From an uncultured Alistipes sp. (GTDB lineage: Bacteria > Bacteroidota > Bacteroidia > Bacteroidales > Rikenellaceae), in the NCBI GenBank assembly GCA_900539755.1, contig UQDC01000002.1, positions 62,001 through 126,000 of the forward strand: DNA of 64,000 bases. Reading direction: 5' to 3'. Of the stretch, positions 43,477-52,433 are shown piece by piece (position 1 is the stretch's first letter; each line of letters opens with the position of its first letter). The notes beneath the pieces are model-generated. The model was given only the letters and a program-made list of their open reading frames with translations, did no database searches and was not told the DNA's origin. The position numbers and the translations under genes are program-made.

Positions 43477-44030
43477 ACATTTTTAAATTTTTTACAAAAT
43501 ATTTTCATTGTTAAAATGGGATGTGTTTTGGTTGAACTAATATGATTTTTTAGAAAAAGATTTAAAGGGGATTTTGAGTGGAAAATATGAGTGAAATTGA
43601 AATGGATTACTGCTATGTGCTAAGGTTTTTTAGTTGATATATTTTGATTTATTTTATTGATAATTATGTATTTGTGTGTTTTAATGGCTGGGGATATGTG
43701 CCTGAAATTAGATGGTTTATTGTAGTAATACACTGTCCCCAATAAAAGAGCTAAATGTGTTATGTGATATATGTTATAATATAGATTTTTTTGCGAAAAA
43801 AAGTGTGTATAACTGCAACAAAATAAATGAAAATTTCGTTATTCTTAAATTTGTTTATAGGTGTTTTATTCTGTAAATGTTGTACATGGTTTTTGTGAAG
43901 AAATGAAGGAATAGGATAATGATTTAAGTAGTGAATGTTATAGTGAATATATGATAAGATTCAGCGTAATATGTTGGATGTTAATGGTTATAGGCGTTTT
44001 AGAGGGGTGAGAAATTTAAAGTTTGAAAGG

Positions 44031-44072
44031 GTAAAAAAGAATAGAGGCTGAAATGAGAATTCCAGCCCCTAT
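44031..44072 (-). terminator. Intrinsic terminator of pgk
   Basis: Arms 44041-44050 and 44063-44072 form a 10-bp stem with one G-U. On the minus strand it is followed by TCT6. It lies 35 nt after the pgk stop. Confidence 0.85.
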
Positions 44073-44106
44073 AAAAGAAGTTGCGGATAACCGCTATTGC
44101 ATGTAA

Positions 44107-45366
44107 CTATTTGCGGATTGCGGCTACACCGGGAAGCTCGGTGCCTTCCATGTATTCGAGCAGTGCACCACCACCAGTCGATACGTAGCTTACTTTGTCT
44201 GCCAAGCCAAATTTGTTGATGCAGGCAACTGAGTCACCACCTCCGATCAGGGAGAATGCTCCATTCTCGGTAGCTTTTACGATAGCATCAGCAATGGCTT
44301 TCGAACCTTTCGCAAATTTGTTCATTTCGAATACGCCTACAGGACCGTTCCACAGAATGGTCTTAGACTCTGAGATGACTTTGGCAAATGCAGCCTCTGC
44401 TTTCGGTCCAATGTCGAGACCTTCCCAGCCGTCAGGAATGTTGTCAGCAGAAACAACTTGAGTGTTGGCATCTTCGCTGAAAGCGTCTGCTGCTACAGCA
44501 TCTTCTGCCAGGTAAATATTTACTCCAAGCTCTTTAGCTTTTGCCAGAATGTCTTTTGCAGTCTGATACTGATCCGGCTCGCAGATGCTCTGTCCTACTT
44601 TACCACCCAGTGCAGCTTTGAAGGTGTAGGTCATACCACCACCGAGAATCAAATTGTTCACCAATTTGAGCAGGTTTTCAATAACGCTGATCTTGGTAGA
44701 AACTTTTGAACCACCCAAAATAGCAGTGAAAGGACGTGCAGGATCTTTCAATACTTTATCGATTGCTTTCAGCTCGCCTTCCATTACGTAACCAAACATC
44801 TTGTCGTTGGGGAAGTACTCGGCGATCAATGCTGTCGAACCGTGTGCGCGGTGTGCAGTTCCGAAGGCGTCGTTGATGTAGCAGTCTGCATACGAAGCCA
44901 AACGTTTTACGAACTCTTTTTGAGAAGCTTTGACAGCCTTTTTAGCAGCTGCTTTCTCTTCGTCAGTTGCATCCTCTTTCAGTCCGCGTGGTTTACCCTC
45001 TTCCTCAGCATAGAAACGGAGGTTTTCGAGCAACAATACCTGACCGGGTTTCAAAGCTGCAGCTTTGTCAGCAGCCTCTTGGCCCTGGCAGTCGGGGGCG
45101 AAATCAACCTTTACACCGAGGCGTTTTTCAACGGCCGAGATGATATGTTTCAGTGAAAATTTGTCTTCCGGTCCTTTTTTGGGACGACCCAGGTGAGACA
45201 TCAAAATAACGGAACCACCCTTCTCGAGTACCTTTTTAATAGTAGGAATGGCAGCACGGATGCGGGTGTCGTCGGTTACCTCGAACTTGTCGTTCAGAGG
45301 TACATTGAAGTCAACGCGAATAATCGCGCGCTTCCCAGTGAAATCATACGTTTCGATTGATTGCAT
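44107..45366 (-). CDS. pgk: Phosphoglycerate kinase
   Basis: Encodes 419 residues. It transfers phosphate from 1,3-bisphosphoglycerate to ADP in glycolysis, cytoplasmic. Family blocks: RVDFNVPLND at 18-27, VILMSHLGRPKKGPEDKFSL, LLLENLRFYAEEEGK, YINDAFGTAHRAHGS, ILGGSKVSTKISVIENLL, and the nucleotide segment LWNGPVGVFEM and SLIGGGDSVACI. An extra charged stretch at about 127-150 (LKEDATDEEKAAAKKAVKAS) explains the length over the usual 395; it is known from Bacteroidota enzymes. Single gene with its own promoter element and terminator. Confidence 0.97.
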   Translation of the reverse strand: MQSIETYDFTGKRAIIRVDFNVPLNDKFEVTDDTRIRAAIPTIKKVLEKGGSVILMSHLGRPKKGPEDKFSLKHIISAVEKRLGVKVDFAPDCQGQEAADKAAALKPGQVLLLENLRFYAEEEGKPRGLKEDATDEEKAAAKKAVKASQKEFVKRLASYADCYINDAFGTAHRAHGSTALIAEYFPNDKMFGYVMEGELKAIDKVLKDPARPFTAILGGSKVSTKISVIENLLKLVNNLILGGGMTYTFKAALGGKVGQSICEPDQYQTAKDILAKAKELGVNIYLAEDAVAADAFSEDANTQVVSADNIPDGWEGLDIGPKAEAAFAKVISESKTILWNGPVGVFEMNKFAKGSKAIADAIVKATENGAFSLIGGGDSVACINKFGLADKVSYVSTGGGALLEYMEGTELPGVAAIRK

Positions 45367-45509
45367 GGCTGTTATGTTTTAAAGTGTCTGAATTTCCGCA
45401 GAGAATTCCTTTGAGAGTCTCCTCCGTTTTAAGCAGATCAATGTATCTCACAAAAGGGTATCTCCTGCTTCAGAAAAAATCAACTTAATAAAAATATTTA
45501 AAAACTGGT

Positions 45510-45541
45510 CAAAGTTACACATTGTTTCGGATTTTCGCAAT
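45510..45541 (-). promoter_or_regulatory. Promoter of pgk
   Basis: On the minus strand: ATTG (45541-45538, three of four bases), 20 nt, TAACTTTG (45517-45510, exact -7). The predicted leader before the ATG at 45366 is about 140 nt. Confidence 0.55.
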
Positions 45542-45640
45542 TTACAACAAATTTTGCGCAAAACCTTCTTTTTGTAAAAGATATGTCGCTGTGGAGGTGC
45601 GTAAACAGGGAGAAATCGGTATAGAATTGAAAATCTTTTG

Positions 45641-45648
45641 TATTTTTG
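45641..45648 (+). promoter_or_regulatory. -7 element for kbl
   Basis: Reads TATTTTTG, an exact -7 match, without a -33 at the usual distance. It would give a leader of about 118 nt before the ATG at 45773. Confidence 0.4.
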
Positions 45649-45772
45649 TCATAATTATTGGTTTGGAGTTCAAGGAGGAATCGGAACGGGGTGCCGTTCG
45701 GTATTTAGTTAGGATGGCTCCATCGTCGGCCAATAACGTGTGAATAGCATAGTTTTCATAAATGATTATATC

Positions 45773-46963
45773 ATGTACGGAAAAATGAAAGATTACCTCT
45801 CCGCCGAACTGAAGGCGATCGAAGAGGCTGGTTTGTACAAAAAAGAGCGTGTGATCACCTCAATGCAGAAAGCTGATATTACCGTAGAAGGCGGTAAAGA
45901 GGTGCTCAATTTCTGCGCCAACAATTATTTGGGACTGTCGAATAATCCCCGTCTGATCGAGGCTGCCAAAAAGGCAATGGATGAGCGCGGATATGGTATG
46001 TCTTCAGTTCGTTTCATCTGTGGTACGCAGGATATTCACAAACAACTCGAAAAGGCAATTGCCGACTATTTCGGCACTGAGGATACCATCCTTTATGCGG
46101 CTTGCTTCGATGCCAATGGAGGCGTTTTTGAGCCGTTGTTGACCGATCAGGATGCGATCATCTCAGATTCACTGAACCACGCATCAATTATCGATGGCGT
46201 GCGTTTGTGCAAAGCTGTTCGTTATCGCTATGCCAATGCCGATATGGCTGATCTGGAGAAACAGCTGCAGGCTGCTCAGGCTCAGCGTTTCCGTATCATC
46301 GCTACCGATGGTGTCTTCTCGATGGATGGCAATGTCGCTCCGATGGATAAGATCTGTGAGTTGGCTGAAAAATACGATGCATTGGTTATGGTGGACGAAT
46401 GTCACTCAGCCGGTGTGGTTGGCCAGACTGGTCGTGGTGTGACCGAGAAGTTCAATGTTCGCGGTAAGGTTGATATCATTACCGGTACGTTGGGTAAGGC
46501 TTTCGGTGGTGCAGTTGGTGGTTTTACTACCGGTCGCAAAGAGATCATTGCGATGCTGCGTCAGCGCTCTCGTCCATATCTGTTCTCGAACTCGTTGCCC
46601 CCTGCAGTGGTGGGTGCCGGCCTCGAACTCTTCAAAATGTTGTCAGAAAGCAATGCGCTGCATGATAAATTGGTGGAGAATGTCGAGTATTTCCGCACCA
46701 AAATGTTGGCTGCAGGATTCGATATCAAACCGACTCAGTCTGCAATTTGCGCTGTAATGCTGTACGATGCAAAATTGTCGCAGGATATGGCAGCAAAATT
46801 GCTCGATGAGGGTATTTATGTAACCGGTTTCTACTATCCGGTAGTGCCTAAGGGACAAGCCCGTATTCGTGTTCAGGTTTCAGCCGGTCACGAAAAGGCA
46901 CATCTGGATAAATGTGTCGAGGCCTTTACAAAAGTGGGCCGCGAACTGGGTGTGATCAAATAA
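45773..46963 (+). CDS. kbl: Glycine C-acetyltransferase (2-amino-3-ketobutyrate CoA ligase)
   Basis: Encodes 396 residues from the ATG at 45773 (MYGKMKDYLSAELKAIEEAGLYKKERVI), the family's usual start; an upstream GTG would add 11 unconserved residues. A PLP enzyme of the alpha-oxoamine synthase group that joins or splits glycine plus acetyl-CoA and 2-amino-3-ketobutyrate in threonine breakdown. Marks: NFCANNYLGLSNNP, SVRFICGTQDIHKQLE, DSLNHASIIDG, VDECHSAGVVG, and the Schiff-base Lys in ITGTLGKAFGGA. The partner threonine dehydrogenase gene is not in the window. In some Bacteroidota relatives serve as serine palmitoyltransferase, but the acyl pocket context here fits Kbl better. A Lrp-type regulator gene follows after 69 nt. 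Confidence 0.92.
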   Translation: MYGKMKDYLSAELKAIEEAGLYKKERVITSMQKADITVEGGKEVLNFCANNYLGLSNNPRLIEAAKKAMDERGYGMSSVRFICGTQDIHKQLEKAIADYFGTEDTILYAACFDANGGVFEPLLTDQDAIISDSLNHASIIDGVRLCKAVRYRYANADMADLEKQLQAAQAQRFRIIATDGVFSMDGNVAPMDKICELAEKYDALVMVDECHSAGVVGQTGRGVTEKFNVRGKVDIITGTLGKAFGGAVGGFTTGRKEIIAMLRQRSRPYLFSNSLPPAVVGAGLELFKMLSESNALHDKLVENVEYFRTKMLAAGFDIKPTQSAICAVMLYDAKLSQDMAAKLLDEGIYVTGFYYPVVPKGQARIRVQVSAGHEKAHLDKCVEAFTKVGRELGVIK

Positions 46964-47032
46964 TAACTGGCCGGAACCCGATGGGCAGATCATGAATCTG
47001 CCCTCTGTCCGCGCCTGAAAAGTGTATGGATT

Positions 47033-47506
47033 ATGGGAAAGATGACCATTGATGCCACAGACCGCAAAATCTTGGGTTTGTTGATCCGCAATGCTCGGAT
47101 GCCATTCTTGGAAATTGCGCGTGAGTGTGGAATTTCGGGTGCGGCTATCCATCAGCGTGTGAAAAAGATGGAGGAGTCGGGGGTGATTCGAGGATTTCGG
47201 CTCGAAGTAGATCCGCGGGCGTTAGGATATAACGTCAGTGCAATGATCGGGATTCGGATTAACGATCCGATGAAAAATATAGAGATCATAGAAGGTCTGC
47301 GTAAAATCCCAGAAGTGGTAGAGTGTCAGTTTATAACTGGTAAATACAATATTTGGACAAAAGTCTATTGTGTGGACCATGAACATCTGATGCATACGAT
47401 TTTGGATGATATTTTACGAGTCCCGGGAATCTCTGAAACGGAAACCTTCATTTCGCTGTCTGATTCATTTGGCCGACAAGTGTATGTCCGTGAGGCTGAT
47501 GAATAA
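47033..47506 (+). CDS. Lrp/AsnC family transcriptional regulator
   Basis: Encodes 157 residues: an N-terminal winged helix (DATDRKILGLLIRNARMPFLEIARECGISGAAIHQRVKKMEESGVI, about 6-51) and a C-terminal RAM/ligand domain of about 80 residues (ALGYNVSAMIGIRI, VVECQFITGKYNIW). Lrp-type proteins form octameric regulators that respond to amino acids. Lying 69 nt after kbl on the same strand, it may answer to threonine, glycine or leucine and control amino-acid catabolism; that is inference. The gene is followed by a terminator about 190 nt downstream. Confidence 0.9.
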   Translation: MGKMTIDATDRKILGLLIRNARMPFLEIARECGISGAAIHQRVKKMEESGVIRGFRLEVDPRALGYNVSAMIGIRINDPMKNIEIIEGLRKIPEVVECQFITGKYNIWTKVYCVDHEHLMHTILDDILRVPGISETETFISLSDSFGRQVYVREADE

Positions 47507-47945
47507 GCTATGCAAAACGATGAAAGTGTTGTCAACCTTTTGTGGCGTTAAACGGTTTGTCATTAAATCTGTTTAATTGACAGTTGCAGTTGAGGTGGCA
47601 ACTCTTTATAAAATCCGGATGGGACTGCGATCTCGCGTGCATAACCAGAAGATTGAAGGTGAATATTCTTATCCGTTATTGACAAAACATCTTTGCCGTC
47701 GGGATTTTGTATTCCGGCGGCATTTTTGTCATAACGAAGCAGATGGGGAACGCATGATTCATTGATTCAGACATTTTTATTAATAAGGGGACAGGAGGGG
47801 GATGAGAGGACATTTTGGCGCATCTCTTGTCCAAAAGATGGTTATTCAGAGGCGAGGTGCATTCAACACTGCTGCATTTGACTTGAATTGTGTAATCATT
47901 GGTTCCCGACGGTGAGATCAACGGAAAAATCATTATCTTAGAATT
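47507..47945. other. Intergenic region before queD-like gene
   Basis: About 440 bp. Contains the hairpin terminator at 47694-47727. No gene is supported and no known queuosine-type (preQ1) riboswitch pattern was recognised upstream of the next gene. Confidence 0.45.
47694..47727 (+). terminator. Intrinsic terminator downstream of Lrp-type gene
   Basis: The arms 47694-47705 and 47711-47722 form a 12-bp stem with two G-U pairs, a 5-nt loop and then T5. Confidence 0.7.
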
Positions 47946-48392
47946 ATGATTCGATTGACCAAAGAATTTTCGTTTGAGATGGCGCACGCATTGGCCGGAT
48001 ATGATGGCCCGTGTCGTGAAATTCATGGCCACTCCTATAAACTGTTTGTAACTGTACGTGGAATTCCCGAACAAAATTCCAATAGCCCGAAATATGGTAT
48101 GGTGATGGACTTCGGTGATTTGAAACGTATTGTAAACCGACTGATTGTCGATCGTTACGATCACGCCTTTGTCTTGCGCGAAACGGAGGCAAACCAAACG
48201 GCACTGACAACCATACGTGGTCTCTTCAATAAAATTATTACAACTCCCTATCAACCTACCTGCGAGAATATGGTGGAGGATTTTGCTCGTGTGATTGCTG
48301 CCGAATTGCCGGCTGGAGTAGAACTCTTCAGTGTTAAATTACATGAAACGGCCACCTCTTTTGCAGAGTGGTATGCAACGGATAACTGTTAA
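47946..48392 (+). CDS. queD: 6-carboxy-tetrahydropterin synthase / PTPS family
   Basis: Encodes 148 residues, a single PTPS domain. Zinc ligands His14, His27 and His29 (MAH...REIHGHSY) and the catalytic Cys23 in GPCRE are visible, followed by MVMDFGDLKRIVNRLIVDRYDHAFVLRE and a PTCENMVEDFAR segment, and the C-terminal KLHETATSFAEW. QueD converts 7,8-dihydroneopterin triphosphate to 6-carboxytetrahydropterin on the way to queuosine. No queC or queE lies nearby, so the queuosine role is from family knowledge; relatives can also make pyruvoyl-tetrahydropterin. Cytoplasmic. Confidence 0.87.
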   Translation: MIRLTKEFSFEMAHALAGYDGPCREIHGHSYKLFVTVRGIPEQNSNSPKYGMVMDFGDLKRIVNRLIVDRYDHAFVLRETEANQTALTTIRGLFNKIITTPYQPTCENMVEDFARVIAAELPAGVELFSVKLHETATSFAEWYATDNC

Positions 48393-48586
48393 TTAGGCGA
48401 GTCAGTTCTCGCAGAGAGCATTTATTTGTTTTATCGTAACAAGTTCGCGTCGTTGCGATTGTGTCTGAATGTGCTGCGAGTAGTTGTACATGAGGACAGT
48501 GAGTATCTGTTGATGGCAAGTGCCGTTCGTAAATGATGAGCCGATGTCGGACTGTGAGACATCCGGTTCGAACCAAAATGATTCCC

Positions 48587-51526
48587 ATGGAAAAACTGTT
48601 TCTGATCGATGCTTATGCCCTGATTTTCCGCGCCTATTATGCTTTTATCGGGCGTCCTATGCGGAACGCGGAAGGTCTTAATACCTCTGCGATTTTCGGG
48701 TTCGTCAAGTTTTTACGGGATTTGATCCGTCGTGAAGATCCTCGATTGTTGGGGGTAGCGTTTGATCCCAAAGGTGGAAACTTCCGGCATGAGATCTATC
48801 CTCAATATAAAGCAAATCGCGAGGCAACACCGGAAGATATTATCCAGTCGGTTCCTTATATCAAACGGATTTTGGAGGCCCTGCAAATCCCCGTGATTGA
48901 GATTGCCGGGTACGAAGCCGACGATGTGATCGGAACGTTGTCGATGAAGGCGGCAGCGGCCGGTTATGAGGTCTATATGGTGACTCCTGATAAGGATTAT
49001 GGGCAGTTGATTCGTCCGACGGTGCGGATTTATAAACCACGCAAAGGAAGTGAAGGTATCGAAATTGTCGGTTGTGAACAGATCAAAGAGCATTACGGTA
49101 TTGATGATCCGACACAGGTAATCGACATATTAGCTCTTTGGGGGGATGCAGCCGATAATATTCCGGGCGTTCCGGGGATTGGAGAAAAGAGTGCCATTAA
49201 ATTAGTTGGTCAGTTTGGAACAGTGGAGAATCTGCTGAAACATACAGATCAGCTGAAAGGAAAACAACGCGAAAATATTGAAGCGTCGCACGATCAGATA
49301 CTTTTGGCAAAACGGTTGGCTACGATCGATCTGAATGTTCCGGTCGAATTCGATCCTCAGGCTTTGGCAATGGAAGCTCCCGATGTCGAAATGTTGGCAG
49401 CCCTCTATCGCGAGCTGGGATTTCGGTCCTTCCTCAATGAAATCCAACCCAATCCATTTTCAGAGGCCAAGTCCCATCATGTAGCTAAGGAGAGTGAAAA
49501 GATGCCCTCAGTGCAGGACGCGAAGTCGCAAAATGAAGAAAAGCCCGCCTCCTCTTCTATCTCTTCTGCTGCCGTTGCATCCGATGTAAAATCTTTGCAT
49601 GGAGCGTCAGTACAAGGAGATCTGTTTGGCTCGTTGGCCGATCAGTCGGTTGGTACACCCACTAAACAACCGGCTGAGGTGCAAAACGCAGTAGGTGATT
49701 TGTTTGCACAACCGGCATTGGCCACAGTGAAGAATGTTACGCACCAATATCATGTCGTCTCCGATCAGCACGATTTACAGGCATTGGTTGACCGTTTGTC
49801 AGCCTCGAAGCTCTTTTGTTTCGATACGGAAACAACCGGCTTGGATGTTTTTGGTGACAGGCTGGTGGGGCTATCGTTTGCCGTGGAATCTCATGAAGCG
49901 TGGTATATTCCGTGTGATCGGACCAATATCGAATCGGTGTTGAACACTCTGAAACCACTGTTTGAAAATGCAGAGATTGCCAAAGTGGGGCAAAACATCA
50001 AGTTCGACATGATGATGTTGCGCAGTGCCGGCATTGTGGTGAAAGGGCGGCTTTATGATACGATGATTATCCATTATCTGCTTGATCCGGAAAGGCCGCA
50101 TAATATGGATTATTTGGCTCGAACCTATCTTAACTACGAACCGATTCCTATTGAAGCGCTGATTGGTAAAGGCACTAAACAAAAGACGATGGATATGGTG
50201 CCGGTCGATGTGGTTGCAGAGTATGCGGCTGAGGATGCCGACGTGACGATTCAGCTCTATCGGACATTATGGCCGATGTTGCAAGAGGCGGGGTTGGTCG
50301 AGTTGTATACTAAAATTGAAGAACCTCTGATCCCGGTATTGGCAGATATTGAAATGACCGGGGTCAAGATCGATACCCAGGCGTTGGCCGCATTTGGGAA
50401 ACAGTTGATCGGCGAATTGACGAACCTGGAGGATCAGATCAGACAAATGACCGGAGACCCGAGTCTGAACGTCAATTCTGCCAAACAACTTGGGGAGGCT
50501 CTATTCGGCCGGATGAAGATCGACCCGAAACCGAAAAAGACCAAAACGAAGCAATATCGCACAGACGAGGAGTATCTGCAAATGTTGACCGATCGACATC
50601 CGGTGGTTGGATTGGTGCTTGAGTATCGCGGATTACGTAAGTTGCTTTCTACATATGTCGATGCGTTACCGCAGTTGGTCAATCCTCGAACTGGAAAAAT
50701 CCACACTTCGTTCAATCAGACGGTAACTGCGACGGGGCGTCTCAGTTCGACAAATCCCAATTTGCAAAATATCCCGATCCGTGATGATCGTGGTCGTGAA
50801 ATCCGGAAGTCATTTATCCCATCTTCTCCTGATCGGGTGTTGTTGTCGGCCGATTATTCCCAGGTGGAATTGCGCTTGATGGCGCATCTGAGTGGAGATA
50901 AGGCCATGATAGAGGCGTTTGCACATGGCGAGGATATTCATACGGCGACGGCAGCCCTGCTCTTCAAAGAGGCGAAGGAACAGGTGACACGTGAACAACG
51001 TCGGCGTGCCAAAACTGCCAATTTTGGAATCATCTATGGTATATCGGCGTTTGGGTTGGCACAGCGGCTTAATATCCCGCGCTCCGAAGCCAAACAGATT
51101 ATCGATGGTTATTTCGAATCCTATCCCGATATTCGACGATATATGGAACGGGTAATCGAGCAGGCCCGTGAACAGGGTTATGTCGAGACACTGTTCGGAC
51201 GCAAACGAATGTTGCCCGATATTCATTCGGCTAATGCAGTGGTCAGGAGTCTTTCAGAACGTAATGCCATCAATGCTCCCATACAGGGAGGTGCTGCCGA
51301 TATTATGAAGCTGGCCATGATCGCTGTGCATAAGGAGCTGATCCAGCAAAAACTGGATGCGAAAATTATTCTGCAAGTACATGATGAGTTGGTACTCGAT
51401 GTGCCCGAGATTGAGATTGATCAGGTGCGTGAGATCGTTGTGCGGTGCATGGAGAATGCGGCCAGTTTGAAGGTCAAGCTGATTGCGGAGTGCGGCATCG
51501 GTCACAACTGGCTCGAAGCCCATTAG
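48587..51526 (+). CDS. polA: DNA polymerase I
   Basis: Encodes 979 residues from the ATG at 48587 (MEKLFLIDAYALIFRAYYAF); an ATG nine bases upstream is possible. Domains in order: 5' nuclease at about 1-290 (YEADDVIG, VTPDKDYGQL, GDAADNIPGVPGIGEKSA), a Ser/Ala/Gln-rich linker at about 300-385, the 3'-5' exonuclease from about 400 with intact Exo I (FDTETTGLD), Exo II (GQNIKFDMMML) and Exo III (YAAEDAD), and family A polymerase from about 590 with motif A (SADYSQVELRLMAH), motif B (RRRAKTANFGIIYG) and motif C (QVHDELVLDVP). So all three activities should be functional: repair and Okazaki-fragment processing with proofreading. The linker is low-complexity and longer than in E. coli. A strong terminator follows. 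Confidence 0.97.
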   Translation: MEKLFLIDAYALIFRAYYAFIGRPMRNAEGLNTSAIFGFVKFLRDLIRREDPRLLGVAFDPKGGNFRHEIYPQYKANREATPEDIIQSVPYIKRILEALQIPVIEIAGYEADDVIGTLSMKAAAAGYEVYMVTPDKDYGQLIRPTVRIYKPRKGSEGIEIVGCEQIKEHYGIDDPTQVIDILALWGDAADNIPGVPGIGEKSAIKLVGQFGTVENLLKHTDQLKGKQRENIEASHDQILLAKRLATIDLNVPVEFDPQALAMEAPDVEMLAALYRELGFRSFLNEIQPNPFSEAKSHHVAKESEKMPSVQDAKSQNEEKPASSSISSAAVASDVKSLHGASVQGDLFGSLADQSVGTPTKQPAEVQNAVGDLFAQPALATVKNVTHQYHVVSDQHDLQALVDRLSASKLFCFDTETTGLDVFGDRLVGLSFAVESHEAWYIPCDRTNIESVLNTLKPLFENAEIAKVGQNIKFDMMMLRSAGIVVKGRLYDTMIIHYLLDPERPHNMDYLARTYLNYEPIPIEALIGKGTKQKTMDMVPVDVVAEYAAEDADVTIQLYRTLWPMLQEAGLVELYTKIEEPLIPVLADIEMTGVKIDTQALAAFGKQLIGELTNLEDQIRQMTGDPSLNVNSAKQLGEALFGRMKIDPKPKKTKTKQYRTDEEYLQMLTDRHPVVGLVLEYRGLRKLLSTYVDALPQLVNPRTGKIHTSFNQTVTATGRLSSTNPNLQNIPIRDDRGREIRKSFIPSSPDRVLLSADYSQVELRLMAHLSGDKAMIEAFAHGEDIHTATAALLFKEAKEQVTREQRRRAKTANFGIIYGISAFGLAQRLNIPRSEAKQIIDGYFESYPDIRRYMERVIEQAREQGYVETLFGRKRMLPDIHSANAVVRSLSERNAINAPIQGGAADIMKLAMIAVHKELIQQKLDAKIILQVHDELVLDVPEIEIDQVREIVVRCMENAASLKVKLIAECGIGHNWLEAH

Positions 51527-51578
51527 TTGATAGATCTCGCCACAATATTCGGGTAGCAGAATCCTACTTAGATAGAGA

Positions 51579-51613
51579 AAAAGGAGCGCTTGTTCAGTGC
51601 AAGCGCTCCTTTT
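51579..51613. terminator. Bidirectional terminator between polA and folA
   Basis: A perfect 14-bp stem pairs 51579-51592 with 51600-51613 around a 7-nt loop. Arms are A-rich on the left and T-rich on the right, suiting both convergent genes. Confidence 0.85.
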
Positions 51614-51717
51614 GTATTGTAAACACGAATTGGTGCTGTATATCCTTTCGGCTCAAGATGGTATGTGATTGGCTTGTGGAGTTTGGGGATAGCGTGGGAA
51701 GGCGGTGCTGTTGGGGG

Positions 51718-52200
51718 TTACCGTTTCTCGTAGGTCAGAAAAGCAAACGGCTTGTCAAATTTTTCGCCTCGTAGAAAAGTATCTTTTTCAATTAAATTCC
51801 ATTCAGATTGATCCCATTGGGGAAAGTAGGTGTCCCCTTCATAATCTGCATCTACCTCTGTCAGGTAAAGTCGTTTTGCCAAAGGCAGTGCCTCTGCATA
51901 GATTGGGCCACCTCCAATGATGAAAAGCTCCTCGTTTTCTGGAAATAGCGCACTAGCCTCCTGCAAAGAGTGTACGACGGTGCAGCCTTCAACTGCAAAA
52001 TCTGCTTGACGTGTGATAACCACATTCGTGCGATTGGGCAGAGGACGGCCAATCGATTCATAGGTTTTCCGCCCCATAATGACGGGATGGCCTGTGGTAA
52101 TCGCCTTAAAACGGCGCAAATCTTCGCTAATGTGCCAAATTAAACTGTTGCCCGCTCCTATGACGTTGTTGTGGGCTATGGCGACGATAATGGAGATCAT
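51718..52200 (-). CDS. folA: Dihydrofolate reductase
   Basis: Encodes 160 residues from the ATG at 52200 (MISIIVAIAHNNVIGAGNSLIWHISED), the family's normal start; the 221-residue frame adds a leader without similarity. The enzyme reduces dihydrofolate with NADPH. Marks: IGAGNSLIWHISEDLRRFK (Trp and acidic active site, Asp/Glu at about 27), GHPVIMGRKTYESIGRPLP, and FIIGGGPIYAEAL. It is 233 bp downstream of thyA on the same strand, the functional partner that makes dihydrofolate. Confidence 0.95.
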   Translation of the reverse strand: MISIIVAIAHNNVIGAGNSLIWHISEDLRRFKAITTGHPVIMGRKTYESIGRPLPNRTNVVITRQADFAVEGCTVVHSLQEASALFPENEELFIIGGGPIYAEALPLAKRLYLTEVDADYEGDTYFPQWDQSEWNLIEKDTFLRGEKFDKPFAFLTYEKR

Positions 52201-52433
52201 GGTTGGTAAAATTACAGTAGCCGAATATTTGTATTTGGATAATACCAGACAGTTCGCAGCTATTGGAGTTTGTTGGGGTTGATGTTCTGCTCTGATTTCA
52301 ATGAAACACCGCAGAGCATTGCTCCAACAGGTGCCATCGTGTTTGGAGATGTTGGATGTAGTATGCCTGAAACAGATCAACAAACGACTCTGGGAGGCTC
52401 GATAAACTCAGCGTGAAGTTTACCGTTGGTACG

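Larger units (their letters stand above)
43235..44030. other. AT-rich leader/promoter region of the capsule locus
   Basis: About 800 bp between upxY and the pgk terminator, without a supportable gene. It should contain the capsule promoter and the untranslated leader on which UpxY acts. No exact TAnnTTTG was found on the minus strand. Two inverted repeats are listed separately (43287-43306, 43432-43476). I saw no pair of long inverted repeats about 200 bp apart that would suggest an invertible promoter. Confidence 0.5.
45367..45772. other. Divergent promoter region between pgk and kbl
   Basis: About 400 bp between divergent genes. It holds a minus-strand promoter-like element at 45510-45541 (pgk) and a plus-strand -7 element at 45641-45648 (kbl). 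No gene seen. Confidence 0.6.

Noticed and set aside
43235..44030. Invertible capsule promoter as in Bacteroides fragilis
   Set aside because: The inverted repeats found are only 4-13 bp apart; no matching long arms about 200 bp apart and no recombinase gene nearby were seen.
47728..47945. preQ1 riboswitch upstream of the queD-like gene
   Set aside because: The only terminator lies over 200 bp from the start codon, and I could not fit the short preQ1 aptamer pattern.
47676..48254. 192-codon minus-strand open frame opposite the queD-like gene
   Set aside because: It covers the PTPS gene on the other strand and a terminator; the sequence is not protein-like.
48555..48585. tRNA T-loop-like GGTTCGAACC just before polA
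   Set aside because: No acceptor, D or anticodon stems around it can be folded; it is an isolated palindrome-like match.
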